Under the pieces are notes generated by a model, which saw nothing but the letters and a program-made list of their open reading frames with translations, had not been told where the DNA came from and ran no database searches. Below, in pieces: positions 11,796 to 33,655 of a stretch of 64,000 nucleotides of DNA (the stretch's first letter is position 1; every line of letters begins with the position of its first letter). Made by a program: the position numbers and the translations under genes. This DNA is from Haematococcus lacustris (Eukaryota; Chlorophyta; Chlorophyceae; Chlamydomonadales; Haematococcaceae), in the NCBI GenBank assembly GCA_030144725.1, contig JASKMD010000025.1:3391716-3455715 (forward strand), given 5' to 3'.

Positions 11796-12765
11796 CCTAT
11801 CCCGTTGCACCCACCTCAGCTGTATTGAGACAAAGGACCTGATCTTTAGCTGGGCATACAACTGCCTAGATCAGCAGCGCCGGCTGCGCCCAAAGCCCGT
11901 GTTGACCTTACTGGCTGGCTGGTTGGACCTGTTGGAGGGAGTGGATCAGTGAACATGATCAGGGGCAACTCCGACCAGTGTCCCAGTCAGCACCCGAGGA
12001 GCGCGATAAGGCTCCCAGCACTAGGGCACCATGCTGCCTATGACCCTCACCACGTACCATGCTCTCTACCATGACCAGTGATACACAGTATAGCACTTGC
12101 ATGGGTTTAGTGGACAAAGCCACGCAGATATACCAGGCTTGTGGGTGGGCCGATGTACACCCGTCGTCATCATAATGTGGCAAGGTGGGCAATGAGCGTA
12201 AGTAGGGAAGCGATGGTATTGTACAATGCACTTCCGAGCTAGACAGGAGCTGCGGATGGTGAGTGGAAGTAGGTAAAGTGAGAGTGGAAAAGTGTGAAGC
12301 TGTTGAAGGCTCGGCTTGGCTTGGCAGGATATTGTACATTGACCTGCGTGGAAGGCAAGGTGCACAATGGGTTACGTTGGCTGCAAGCCCAATGACATGA
12401 ACACATCCAGTCTGCACATACTCTATTCACCCCACCCAATGTACCAAGGGTCACATTGCAGGTAAAGTGGCAGATGAAAATTGCGCCTCATTCGCCTGGC
12501 TAATGTTTGGTTGCTGCGGCGTCGACGGCCAAGTTTACAGGCATAGAGTACATCGGCAACACAGGAGTTGCAGTTGCACGTAAGGAGCAGAGTGGGACGC
12601 CCGCCTGGCGCAACGGCGGCGGCAGGAGCCGGCCCGGGTACGCGGCTTCTGGAAGCAATACAGGAGTGCGCAGCTGTAGCCATTGGTACAGGGCTGCTCG
12701 CAACGTGAAAAGGTAGCCCCGATCTCCAGCAGAGGTACACAGATTATTGTTTTTGTCCATTGTTC
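11796..12765. other. Intergenic region between channel and starch synthase
   Basis: No supported gene. Short open frames on both strands lack family motifs. It includes a 30-base segment at 11967-11998 (ACTCCGACCAGTGTCCCAGT plus 10 bases) also found at 559-590. Confidence 0.5.
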
Positions 12766-12776
12766 ATATTATATAG
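12766..12776 (+). promoter_or_regulatory. TATA-like box of the starch synthase gene
   Basis: ATATTATATAG lies about 130 bp upstream of the first ATG (12908). No other ATG lies between the two. Function is inferred from position only. Confidence 0.35.
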
Positions 12777-12907
12777 TACCTAGCAAACACTCGCCCATTT
12801 GCTCGGAACTGCATTTTACGGCAAACATCTAAGAGAAGCCACTCAGCGAGCTTTCCAGCTACAAAGAGCACCTGACTCAGAACTCAAAGGCTCCTCAAAG
12901 ACCTGCA

Positions 12908-24126
<11,219 letters not shown>

Positions 24127-24645
24127 GGGCCACGCAGGCTGCGGGCCAGCTGGCCAATGCAGCAGCACTGAGCAAGACAGCGGTGTGCTGTGCAAGACCA
24201 GCTTGGAGCTTGGACGAAGCAGCATGGAGCACTCGGTGTTATGTTCCAGCCAGGCTGTACCTGTATGACACACAGTCATGCCAGTCATACAATGCTGCCA
24301 AGTGGCAGCTGGCTGCTCTCATGCCCTGAGCTAAGCACTGGGCTGGCGTCAGACTATGCGGCAGCTCAGCTCGCTTCCGCCCGATGGCGTCAGCTGGCTA
24401 CTGCCCAACCTGCAGCCCATCCAGGGTCTCCTGGGCAGCCTGTCTGTCTGCTCTGTTTGCACAGACCTGCGGTCTATACTCCTGATCTGTACTGCTTGTG
24501 CTGTGCATGGAGGTGTGTGTGAGGGTGGTGTGTGACGCAAGGAGTGTGGGTGGAACACGAAACACACCTTTTGCAGGGCTGGGGATGGGGCTGGCGGGGT
24601 CCAACGAGCAGGATGAGCAGCGGGCTGTGGTGCCTTGGTCCCGGA

Positions 24646-24650
24646 TGTAA
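24646..24650 (+). terminator. Possible TGTAA polyadenylation signal
   Basis: TGTAA is the usual polyadenylation signal in volvocalean algae. This copy lies about 520 bp after the starch synthase stop codon at 24126. Placement is inferred only. Confidence 0.25.
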
Positions 24651-24710
24651 GTGAAGTAGTGGGCTGGTCCTGGTGCTGGCCTGGGAGGTGTATGTCATGG
24701 ACCGTGCCAA

Positions 24711-24953
24711 GGGGCGGCTGGGGCGGCTGGGGCGGCTGGGGCGGCTGGGGCGGCTGGGGCGGCTGGGGCGGCTGGGGCGGCTGGGGCGGCTGGGGCGGCT
24801 GGGGCGGCTGGGGCGGCTGGGGCGGCTGGGGCGGCTGGGGTGGCTGGGGCGGCTGGGGCGGCTGGGGCGGCTGGGGCGGCTGGGGCGGCTGGGGCGGCTG
24901 GGGCGGCTGGGGCGGCTGGGGCGGCTGGGGCGGCTGGGGCGGCTGGGGCGGCT
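24711..24953. repeat. 9-bp minisatellite (GGGGCGGCT)
   Basis: About 27 copies of GGGGCGGCT, with a single T variant (GGGGTGGCT) near 24838, downstream of the starch synthase gene. Gly-Gly-Trp, Arg-Leu-Gly and Ala-Ala-Pro frames over it are artefacts. Confidence 0.95.
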
Positions 24954-25040
24954 AGCTCCCATGGCCTGAGCGCCATCAACCCCGGGGGTCCTCAATGCTG
25001 ATGCGGGGCAGGCTGACAAAGGTTCGAAACCAGCATAACA

Positions 25041-25240
25041 GTCAGCCCCCTTGTCCCTCACTAGGGCCTCCATTTGAGCCACTAGTGGCCACTAGCGGGA
25101 CTACTCGAATGGTGTTAATGGGCAGTGTGGAGTGTACCCAATGCACATGGACATGGTGCATGTGTGCCTACCACCTACAGTATTGCCTGACCGTGAAGGC
25201 TATGGTGAAGAGTTAGCATGACAAAGATGCGCTGATTGTA
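25041..25240 (-). mobile_element. Fanzor-like element relic b (tail only)
   Basis: Carries the shared right end CAGCCCCCTTGTCCCTCACTA, the palindrome CTAGTGGCCACTAG at 25082-25095, and the CACATGGACATGGTGCATG segment. Lacks about 18 bp before the palindrome compared with other copies. No coding part remains. Confidence 0.7.
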
Positions 25241-27938
25241 AACACCTGGGCATAACAGTGAGCCAGGTGTGGCTGCGTGGCCGAGCCCTGTACCAACTCG
25301 AGGAGGGGTAGGCAGCGTCCTGGGGGGGGGACAGGCATGAGCGGTGTGAAGTACGGGGCAGTGTGAGGAAGGGGAGTGCCTACAGGGTGTGTGGGTGTAA
25401 AGAGGGGTTCACAGTGCGTAGAGTGGAAGCAAAGTGTGGGATATGCAGACTGATCCTAGACCACATGTCTTCAATGAGTTGCTCTCATAGGTTCCCATGT
25501 CGCCTGTCAAATGAAACACATCGCACTGCGTAGCTGACACTGTCAGTGACAGGGTTCTCTATCCGGGGATGTGCGACCCATACCTGAAACGCGACGACGT
25601 TTTGATCACCCGGGGTAGGTTTTCTATTGGTTGGGGGCGCCGGAGTCAAGTCCCGGAATGCGTGTTGTCTTCTGTACATGTAATCCTACTTATCCTGCTA
25701 TCAGCATGCAAATGGTGCCTGGGCATGAAAGGCACGCGGAGGTACAACGCCAAGTAGGCCGCAGGGTGGTGTCGTCAATACGCCTTGGTCGCAGTGACGG
25801 GCGAAGTGACGGGCGAAGGGGCGGCCGAGGGACGGGCGGAGTGACGGGCTTTAGAACCGCTAGACGGCGAGGTGTTCGCATGCACTGCTGCCTGGAAAAC
25901 GCTGACTTCCGTGCCCTACTCGCGCACCCCGCCATGACAAGATTTGATCCCTACAGGTTTGTAATCCACGAGTCGGGCGGCCCCAACATGGGGTTGGTAA
26001 TGTTCATGCAAATACTCTCTCAATTCTGCACCGTTCTTATTACCGTTTATCACATTGGTAACTGCAAAGCAATGCGCGTCATTTGACCATCAGCGCAAGC
26101 CATTGGAGTCTTTGCTCGCGTATTGCCACATGTGCTCGCGAACAAATCACAGCGGCGAGACGGGTCTCCTTGGGACGGTGAGCCACATCCCTGCGTCGCC
26201 ATCTATCTAGCGCAGTGAGCGGGTTGTGCACACATGGAATGTCCGGCAAACACCCAACGCGATGCCTGCCGGGCGTGCAGGGCACCTAGACGGGGTGACT
26301 GAAACATATGTTCATACTCGCTTCCGTCGAATACATCATTTGGGTCGGCGCACACTAAGGTATCACCGGGTTACACCCCCCCTCCTCTACTGTGTCCTCC
26401 ACTGTGTTGCACCCGCTGCACTCACAGGAAAATGGCTATGAAATGTTTGTTCTTGACCCAATGGCGAGTTTCTTGAAACACTTTGCACATCAAACAGCCG
26501 AGGCCTCAATTAGTTTGACAACGTCAAAGTGACATCATGTTTACCAGGCAGGTTCAAGGCCACGGCATGCAACAACACATGCCCGCCCACCCATCATTGC
26601 AGGAGCCCACCTCATTGAGCCTGTCCATCCCCTCCCATCCCTTCCCCTCGCCCCCTCCTCAGGCCCACCCCCTCCTTGCCCATACCACCCAGCCCACCCC
26701 TCCCAGAGCACCACTGTGGGGTGGCAGTTGAGCTATGAAACTTTGCACGCAGGTGGATAGCATGTAGGGGAGTATAACGCTTAGACCAGACGAGTCCAGA
26801 TTCGGTCATGGTGTGGAGTTGTGTGACTGACTGCATGGCCCTGATCCTGAGATCGGCCAAGGGAGTTGGGGGTTACCGACCAAAGTGGGTTTATGGCTTA
26901 CCTGAGTATGAGCGTTTGTAACACTGTCTTAGAGGAGCTTGACCTAGTAAGAAGCATGTTGTGAATCCAAATGGTCGAGCTGTGGCATTGCCCTCTAGGT
27001 ATTGGGGGGAGGTGGGCTCATTGCCACATCGCCGCATCCGCTTTCCGATCCGACTGCTGCTGCCGACGCGCATGCTCATATAGAGCAGCATAAGCGACGC
27101 GGGCGGTCGCAGCGATGACTGCATGCTCCGCAACGACTCAAATTTGAATCACTAACTTCGATGCTTTGCTGTGCAAGGCCTACTGACAGCTCAATTATTC
27201 TGGATAGGTGAAAGGTAGCTGGCTGGGATGCCCACATTGTGAATTATCAAGCATAGTATTTGGCGCAGTGAGTGCAGAGTTACAGCCGTCCTACTACCAG
27301 GGGTCGGTTTTCTGCCACCAGTCCGGTCAGCCGCAAGACCACATTGGTGACTGGTGATTGAACTCACACACGGGTGATTAAACTCGCGGCTAATAGTGTC
27401 CGCTTAACAGCTATATGCAACAGTGCCACCTGTCAGGCAAGCGGCAGTGGGCACTAAGCATGAATAGTTGCGGTGGGGAGGAGGGGAAACGGGACAGGGG
27501 AGAGGAGGGGGAGCGGCCCACTGGTTGTTGAGGTGCTGAGGATGACTGAACGCAGCTGGGCCTGGGGCTGTGTACTGGACAGCAGATTGATGATCAGCTG
27601 TCCAGGGATGTGTGTGACACGGACGGGGAGTAGAGGTCTCGTCACAATGGGCAGCGCAACGCAAGGTGGCGCAAGTCAGACGACCTGTCGAACGAGCAGC
27701 GCAGGAGTGGCTCAGCGGCCAGATGCAACGCCGCGGCTCAGCAGCTGAGCTTGGTGGCTATGGCGGCGATGAGCCTGGCGGACGACAGCAGCCGTCGTGC
27801 AGGGGCACACATGGACAGGGCGGAGTGTTCAGCGGCAGCGGAGCCCTCGACGGAGCCTCCTTGCGAGCGCTGACAAGGCGGTAACAGAAAAAGAAACTCC
27901 GCCGTTGGCGTTGCGGCTTGCTGCAGCTCACGCTTGGC
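25241..27938. other. Gene-poor island of lower GC content
   Basis: No supported gene. The stretch 25500-27400 is visibly less GC-rich than its surroundings and free of the CTG/CCTG repeats found elsewhere. Short open frames lack recognisable motifs. It could be a decayed mobile or viral insertion, but nothing in it identifies one. Confidence 0.4.
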
Positions 27939-27943
27939 CCGTC
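27939..27943. repeat. Target-site duplication, left (CCGTC)
   Basis: CCGTC directly precedes the left LTR and is repeated exactly after the right LTR at 32203-32207. Confidence 0.9.
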
Positions 27944-28204
27944 TGTTGGAAGTGCACGGGCAGACGACGACACCAGATTCAGGGTTTACATAGATCTGCC
28001 ACAACAGGTTAGCGCATAGCATGCGCCTACCTGTTGGAAGTGCACGGGCAGACGACGACACCAGATTCAGGGTGCCGTCTCCTGCCAGGTGTCTACCATA
28101 AATACGGCAGTCACACTCGTACACTCCGCGGACAGGCCGCTGGCAATCACGCCCTCACATTCCGGTGCTATAACAACTGCACCGGGAGGGCTCAAACTTC
28201 ATCA
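27944..28204 (-). repeat. 3' LTR of copia element
   Basis: 261 bp, starting TGTTGGAAG and ending TTCATCA (TG...CA). I found no difference from the LTR at 31942-32202. A 43-bp direct repeat (CTGTTGGAAGTGCACGGGCA plus 23 bases) occurs twice within each LTR. Confidence 0.95.
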
Positions 28205-28213
28205 CTCCCACTC
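28205..28213 (-). other. Polypurine tract
   Basis: On the minus strand GAGTGGGAG lies directly before the 3' LTR, the expected position for priming of plus-strand DNA synthesis. Confidence 0.6.
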
Positions 28214-28429
28214 AGAGGCCTGACTAAAGCGTTCAACTTAAGTTGCAAACAACTGTACTTTAAACAACTGCAGAGGAAGCTTCTCAGTCCAGATAAAGAT
28301 CCTGGCTGAGCAAAACAGACTGTTGCAGGCACACATGCCTGAGCCTGCACTTCCATGCCCCAGTCCTGAAACCACATCTCAGGCTGGGTACAGCAATCTG
28401 TTTCAGACTATAGGTAGTCTGTGACTGCT

Positions 28430-28888
28430 TTAGCTGGACACCCCACACCCTTGCTTCCCTTGGCTGAACTTAACCAGTGACAGAGGCTTGGTCATGATGT
28501 CAGCTACCATGCTGGCTGTGCTGCAGTAGCTAAAAGACACTTCCCCTCTGGCTACCCTCTCTCGTGCAAAGTGATGATGCACATTGATGTGCTTGGCACG
28601 GGCAGAGGCGATGGGATTGTGCAGCAACTGCAGAGCTGCTTGGTTGTCACACAGAATGCTCGTGCAGTCACCTGGTAGCTGCAAGTCCTGCATCAGCTTG
28701 CGGAGCCACAATCCTTCCTTCACAGCACTGGAGGCTGCCATGTATTCTGCCTCGGCAGTCGACATGGCCACAGTAGGCTGCAATCTGCTGGACCAACTGA
28801 TGGCTGCACCATTCATGGCAAAAACATAGCCAGTGGTGCTGCGGGCTGTGTCTTTGTCACCAGCGTAATCTGCATCACAGTAACCTGA
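28430..28888 (-). pseudogene. copia RNase H remnant
   Basis: Reading frame resuming after the deletion: [20 protein letters not shown], then the [12 protein letters not shown] block (catalytic Glu region), [13 protein letters not shown] (catalytic Asp) and the C-terminal [11 protein letters not shown] segment ending at 28430. This is a near-complete copia-type RNase H that would normally be the end of the polyprotein. It overlaps the end of the upstream frame by about 75 bp in another frame, so it could be made only by frameshifting or separate initiation. Confidence 0.85.
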
Positions 28889-29128
28889 GCTCTAGGCAAA
28901 GGTGCAAGAGCTGGCCTGCTTGCTGACCTATGCTGAGGACTGACAGCTGGGGCACCTATTGCAGCCTGACTCTGACTGGGATCAGCATGTGGGATTCTGT
29001 TCCTTCCAATGCCTGAGGGCTGACTGAGAGGTCTCTGTCTGGCTGGTGCTCTGCTGCTGCCGTCATCACTGTCGCTGCTGCTGGCATTGTCTGAAGAGCT
29101 CCCACTGTCCCTGGAGTCACTACTGCTG

Positions 29129-29160
<32 letters not shown>

Positions 29161-31854
29161 ACCTGTGTCCCCCCCAGGAGGGACTGGAGGGACAAGGAGG
29201 CCTAAGTGGGTTGGTAGGGCAGAGGCCTTGGGAGCACCAGGAAATTGCAGCTGGGTTGCTGGGCCAGTTGGCATATGCTGAATCAGCTGCTCGTCAAAGA
29301 CTACATCCTTGCTGTGATACTCTTTGCCATTGACTAGAACCTTGTATGACTTGGAACCAAGCTGATAGCCTACAAACACACCCCAGACTGCCTTGGCCTC
29401 TAGTTTGCTCCGCTTATGAGCTGGTACATGAACCCAGACAGCTGAGCCAAACACCCTTAGTCCTGACAAATCTGGCTTAACACCAAAGAAGGACTCCCAC
29501 GGAGTGAGCGGCTGATCTGAGACTGGTAGAACACATCTGACATAGTTGGACAGCTTAGCTGCATCTGCCCAGTGGTGTAGACCCATGCGACCTGCATGCA
29601 GAATGCTTCTGGCCTTTTCCATGATGGTCCTATTCAACCTCTCAGCTGCCCCATTCTGTTCAGGACTGTATGGCGCTGAGTGCTGATGGATGATGCCCTT
29701 GTCGCTGCAATACTGCTGCATCTGCTTGTTGACATACTCAGTCCCATTGTCTGTCCTGATCGCTTTGCAGCGCTGGCCTGACTGGGTTTCTAGCTGCTCA
29801 ATGACTTGTTTGACAATGCTGGGTACCTGAGCCTTGCTGCGCATAGGCATGACTACAGACAGTTTGGTGAAGTCATCAAGGAAAGTGGCTAAGTAGAGGC
29901 TGCCGTCCCTGGCTGGTGGGCTGATTGGACCACACACATCCATGTGCACGAGCCCTAGAGGAGCAGTGACAGGTGCAGCATTGGAAGATGGTTGGGCAAA
30001 TGCTACATTCCTATGATGCTTGCCCTTGATGCAGCCTATGCAGACAGGTCCAGGGCACTTAGCTGCTGCTCTGAACTGACTGGCTGTGACATCAACCCCT
30101 GTCACCATGCCCCTTTCTTGCATTAGAGCTAAGGAGGAGTAGGAAGCATGACACAAACGCTGGTGCCACACCTGAGCAGAAGTGGTGCTGAACTCCGTAG
30201 GGGCTGGTTGAGCAGCTTCAGGCATAGCTGCGTTTGATACACCAGGCACTGGGACATCAGTCTGAGTAGCAGCTGTTGAGTAGCTGCTGCAGGGAGCTGC
30301 TGCTGAGTAGCTGTGCAAATGAGGCTGCTGCATGCCATAGGGATCAGCTGGCAGAGGTACTGCAGCTAGGATGTAGCTGCTTTTGAACTTGCGTGCCTTG
30401 ACTCTGAGTCTAGTGTCTCTAATGATGCACTGGTCGTCTGTAAAAGTGAAGCTGGCCCCATCATCTGTGGCAGCTGAGACAGAAATGAAACTGTGCCTGC
30501 TGGCTGGGACATGCAGTGCCTTGCTGAGCTGCCATGGACCACGCTGTGTGTTCAGCCACACAGTGCCCTGACCTACAGCATAGATGACATGCCCATCAGC
30601 TGCCAGCCTGACTGCCTTGTGCTCGTCTGGCCTGAAGGCTGTATAGCTGCTGAAATGCTCCCTGTCTGTGATCATATGCTGCGATGCTCCCGAGTCAATG
30701 TAAAACGGCTCGTACAGATCTGTGTTGTAGGTCTGCAGGGGCACCAGATAATCATCCTCTGCGTTAGCTGTGAACAGGTCATATGTGTCAGAGGGATCAA
30801 CTGCGGCTGGCCTGCCTGGGGTCTGAGCCCGACCTCTAGGTGGGACGCTAGTTCTGCGCGGACTGCCCCCCCTGGCTGGGCTGGCACCTCTGGCTGGACT
30901 GCTGCCCCTGCTTGGGCTGGGACTTCTGACAGAGCTGACTCGCTGTCCTGCCAGACGCTGACGTATGTGCTTGTCAAAAGTGAAGCATTCAGCCATGATG
31001 TGCCCCGTCTTGTTGCAGTAGTAGCACAGAGCATCTGCATGCTGATTCTGCCTGCTGCTGCTGCTGCCATGCTCACTGGATCTGGTCGGAGAGGGCTGCC
31101 TGGGTCCCAGGCTTCTGCCCCTACCCCTACCTCCCCCCCCGCCTGAGCTACCCGGTCCCCGAGAGGATGAGGAGGAGAAGGCAAAGAGAGATGAGGGAGA
31201 CGAGGCATGCTCCTGCTGCTGTTCCAGCAGCAGATCAGCTTCGCGAAATTGCATGACGCGCTTCACACGGCTGAGTGTCAGCCCTGTGGGACCGGTCTGC
31301 TCATACCGCAGTTGCTGAGCTGAGGGTTTGTAGTCCGAGGTGAGATTGGCGATGACTGTGAGGACGATGTTGGATTCTGAAATGCTGCAGTTGCACGCCT
31401 CGAGATCTGACTTGAGTTGATAGATGCGGCTGAAGAAATTGGCGACTGTCTCATCTGGCTGCATACGCAGCAAGCTGAGTCGCTGCTGCAGCTGCGTCTG
31501 TCTGGCCACGGAGACCTGAGTGAACTCGCTCTCAAGGCTGGCCCAAGCCTCTTTGGCAGAGGCTGCGTCATGGACGAGCTGTAGATAGGGTCTGGACGTA
31601 TAGCGCTTGATCAGCGCCTTGGCTTTGGCGTCAGAGGCGAGTTCTGCACGGTGAGTGGACTGGGCTGCAACATAAGCAGCGCGCGCGTCTGCGCTAGCTG
31701 ACGATCCTGGCGCAGGAGGGAGAGCGGTGACGCCGGTCTCGACGAGATCCCAAAGAGAGTTCTCAACGAGGAAACCTTCCACGCGCATACTCCAGTCGCG
31801 CCAAGTGGTATCATCGAGATCAGGTATGTGGCATCCTGAGCTGGGAGCTGCCAT
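28813..31854 (-). CDS. copia gag-protease-integrase polyprotein, truncated
   Basis: About 1,013 codons from ATG 31854 (the open frame extends two codons further to a TTG). Seen in order: UBN2-like gag region; zinc knuckle [14 protein letters not shown] at residues 277-290; protease motif DSGA with Asp at 387; GAG-pre-integrase His/Cys domain around 563-610; integrase core with Asp 639, Asp 702 and Glu 738, a D,D-35-E spacing; [12 protein letters not shown]-terminal region; Gln/Ser linker. The frame then ends in an unrelated 26-residue tail created where reverse transcriptase has been lost. All catalytic residues of protease and integrase are present, so both could still function in trans (inference). 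Confidence 0.92.
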
Positions 31855-31928
31855 CGCCAATCAGCTTAGAGCTAACTGCACGACCCCTAGCCGGCAACTC
31901 ACTGGCGTCGTTTGTACACGTCTGGGCG

Positions 31929-31941
31929 TGGGCCCATAACC
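31929..31941 (-). other. Primer-binding site for a half initiator tRNA-Met
   Basis: Directly inside the 5' LTR, the minus strand reads GGTTATGGGCCCA. This is complementary to the conserved anticodon arm of initiator tRNA-Met (UGGGCCCAUAACC), as known for Drosophila copia, rather than to a tRNA 3' end. Confidence 0.85.
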
Positions 31942-32202
31942 TGTTGGAAGTGCACGGGCAGACGACGACACCAGATTCAGGGTTTACATAGATCTGCCAC
32001 AACAGGTTAGCGCATAGCATGCGCCTACCTGTTGGAAGTGCACGGGCAGACGACGACACCAGATTCAGGGTGCCGTCTCCTGCCAGGTGTCTACCATAAA
32101 TACGGCAGTCACACTCGTACACTCCGCGGACAGGCCGCTGGCAATCACGCCCTCACATTCCGGTGCTATAACAACTGCACCGGGAGGGCTCAAACTTCAT
32201 CA
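31942..32202 (-). repeat. 5' LTR of copia element
   Basis: 261 bp, same length as the LTR at 27944-28204 and with no difference that I found. It would carry the promoter for minus-strand transcription. Confidence 0.95.
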
Positions 32203-32207
32203 CCGTC
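32203..32207. repeat. Target-site duplication, right (CCGTC)
   Basis: Exact repeat of 27939-27943 on the other side of the element. Confidence 0.9.
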
Positions 32208-32556
32208 GTACAACTTACTAGGCGGGCGACCCATGCAGGCTGGCCGCGAGCAGGTTTGGACTACATCACCGCCTCAGCGACAGCACTACGCGCCTTGATC
32301 TACGCGGGATGATCTTGCGTGTATTGTGACAATAGCTTACCAGTTACCAGTTAGGTTTTAATGTGCGTCATTCTATTAGAACTAATAAAGGCTACTGACC
32401 GTGTGCCTAATGCCCACTCCAGCTCAGCCTTCTGGTGTGTGTGCCTCCAGGCTACTACTAGCAAGAGCCCTACCCTACTCTATAGCTCTTACTCACACAC
32501 ATCCCCTTTGTGAGGGGTTTGGTATCTTGTTTCTTGGGTTGTCTTGCTGTAGCTGG

Positions 32557-32757
32557 CTATCGCCGCCACTTGCGCCGCCACTTACGCAGCAGGGCCTTGT
32601 CACGCAAGTACACCCACTCCTGGCCTGGCTGGCCTGGCTTTGGCAAGGCTGGGCGGCCATCCCAGTAGCACAGCTCAGTGGGGCGTGGGCCTGGGCCGAC
32701 TGCACAGCGGCGGATGTTCAGCGCGGCTGAGACGCCCCGGTCATAGATAAGGCGCGA
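32557..32757 (-). pseudogene. C-terminus of a second Fanzor/TnpB-like family
   Basis: An ATG-less open frame on the minus strand reads LIYDRGVSAALNIRRC, then PRPTELCYWDGRPALPKPG, and ends in a basic LRDKALLRKWRRKWRR followed by a stop at 32557-32559. The DRxxxAALNI core is the RuvC-III block of IS607/Fanzor-type nucleases; the second Asp of the usual DRD is Gly here. Its sequence differs clearly from the other relics in this window, so it is a separate lineage. No zinc-ribbon or RuvC-II part remains upstream. Confidence 0.65.
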
Positions 32758-32897
32758 CCGGCCAACCTAGAATTCTATTTCTAGGTTTCTAGGCTCAGGA
32801 AAAATTTATAGGTTTCCAGCCGGCCAACCTAGAATTCTATTTCTAGGTTTCTAGGCTCAGGAAAAATTTCTAGGTTTCCGAGCCACCTAGAATTCTA
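32757..32897. repeat. 62-bp AT-rich tandem repeat
   Basis: Two full copies and one partial copy of a unit beginning CGGCCAACCTAGAATTCTAT and containing TTTCTAGGTTTCTAGGCTCA. Markedly AT-rich for this region. Confidence 0.9.
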
Positions 32898-33129
32898 TGG
32901 GCGTGCCCTAGTCATAGAACCTGCATAGGATGTGGGAGATGCATGAAGTCAAGTCATGTGTCGTGTCATGTGTCACTTCATGTGGGATATGTTGCGGCCA
33001 TGCACATGTACAGTGTCAGGCCATTGCTTACCTGATGTTGTTGCTTGTTGAGCACATCAAGCCCCTGACTTGGGATCGCTTCGCCGAGCTGTACACTGGG
33101 CGCAGCCACCTGCATGGACACATGGGCAC

Positions 33130-33245
33130 TAGTCTAGGCACGGTTCGTCTTTTTTTCTAAGCCATAGAAAACAGCAACGTGAAGCCATCACAAATACTAG
33201 GAATTATCGGTTTTGTTTGTTTGCATTTAATTTGTTTGTCTGGCA
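33130..33245. repeat. Dispersed repeat R2, copy 1
   Basis: About 115 bp (GGCACTAGTCTAGGCACGGT ... GCCATCACAAATACTAG ... GGCATTGTTTG) similar to 46198-46312 in the same orientation. Because the neighbouring LRR genes are inverted relative to each other, this repeat is not part of that duplication. Confidence 0.7.
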
Positions 33246-33655
33246 TTGTTTGTGCGGCGGCACCACCAGCACCAGTCTTGCAGGCACCGATCAACGGCGG
33301 GTGGCTGCGCGCATTGCTGCCGGAGAATGCCGATTCAGCTCCGCCCGGGCCGCCTCCTGACACTGGTGCTGCGCCTCAAGCCGTACCTTACGTCCGTCAG
33401 CTGCACTATCTGTGCTCGCCCGCCAGGAAAGGGTGGGAGGCTCGCAAGACCGCTCACGAGGCCGGTGGCGGGCTGATCACGCATCGTCAAATGTCAACAC
33501 GTCTAACTCATCCGTCGTGTCGCGCAGTCGTTGTCGCACAGGAGCATCCAGTCTTACTACTTGGCGACGTCGTCTCTAGCAGTCCGCGGCAGCCCTTCAT
33601 CAGCCTTGATTCCGCTGTTTTCTGGTGCGACGCAAGGCGACGACGGAACCGTGAA

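Larger units (their letters stand above)
27944..32202 (-). mobile_element. Ty1/copia LTR retrotransposon lacking reverse transcriptase
   Basis: A 4,259 bp element on the minus strand: two 261 bp LTRs, 5 bp target duplication CCGTC, primer site at 31929-31941, gag-protease-integrase frame, RNase H remnant and polypurine tract. The order protease-integrase-RNase H is that of the copia superfamily. No reverse transcriptase motif is present in any frame; the integrase C-terminal linker runs straight into RNase H near 28885-28900. Apparently identical LTRs and an intact target duplication indicate a recent insertion, so either a deleted genome was mobilised by proteins from another copy, or the deletion followed a recent insertion. 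Confidence 0.93.
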
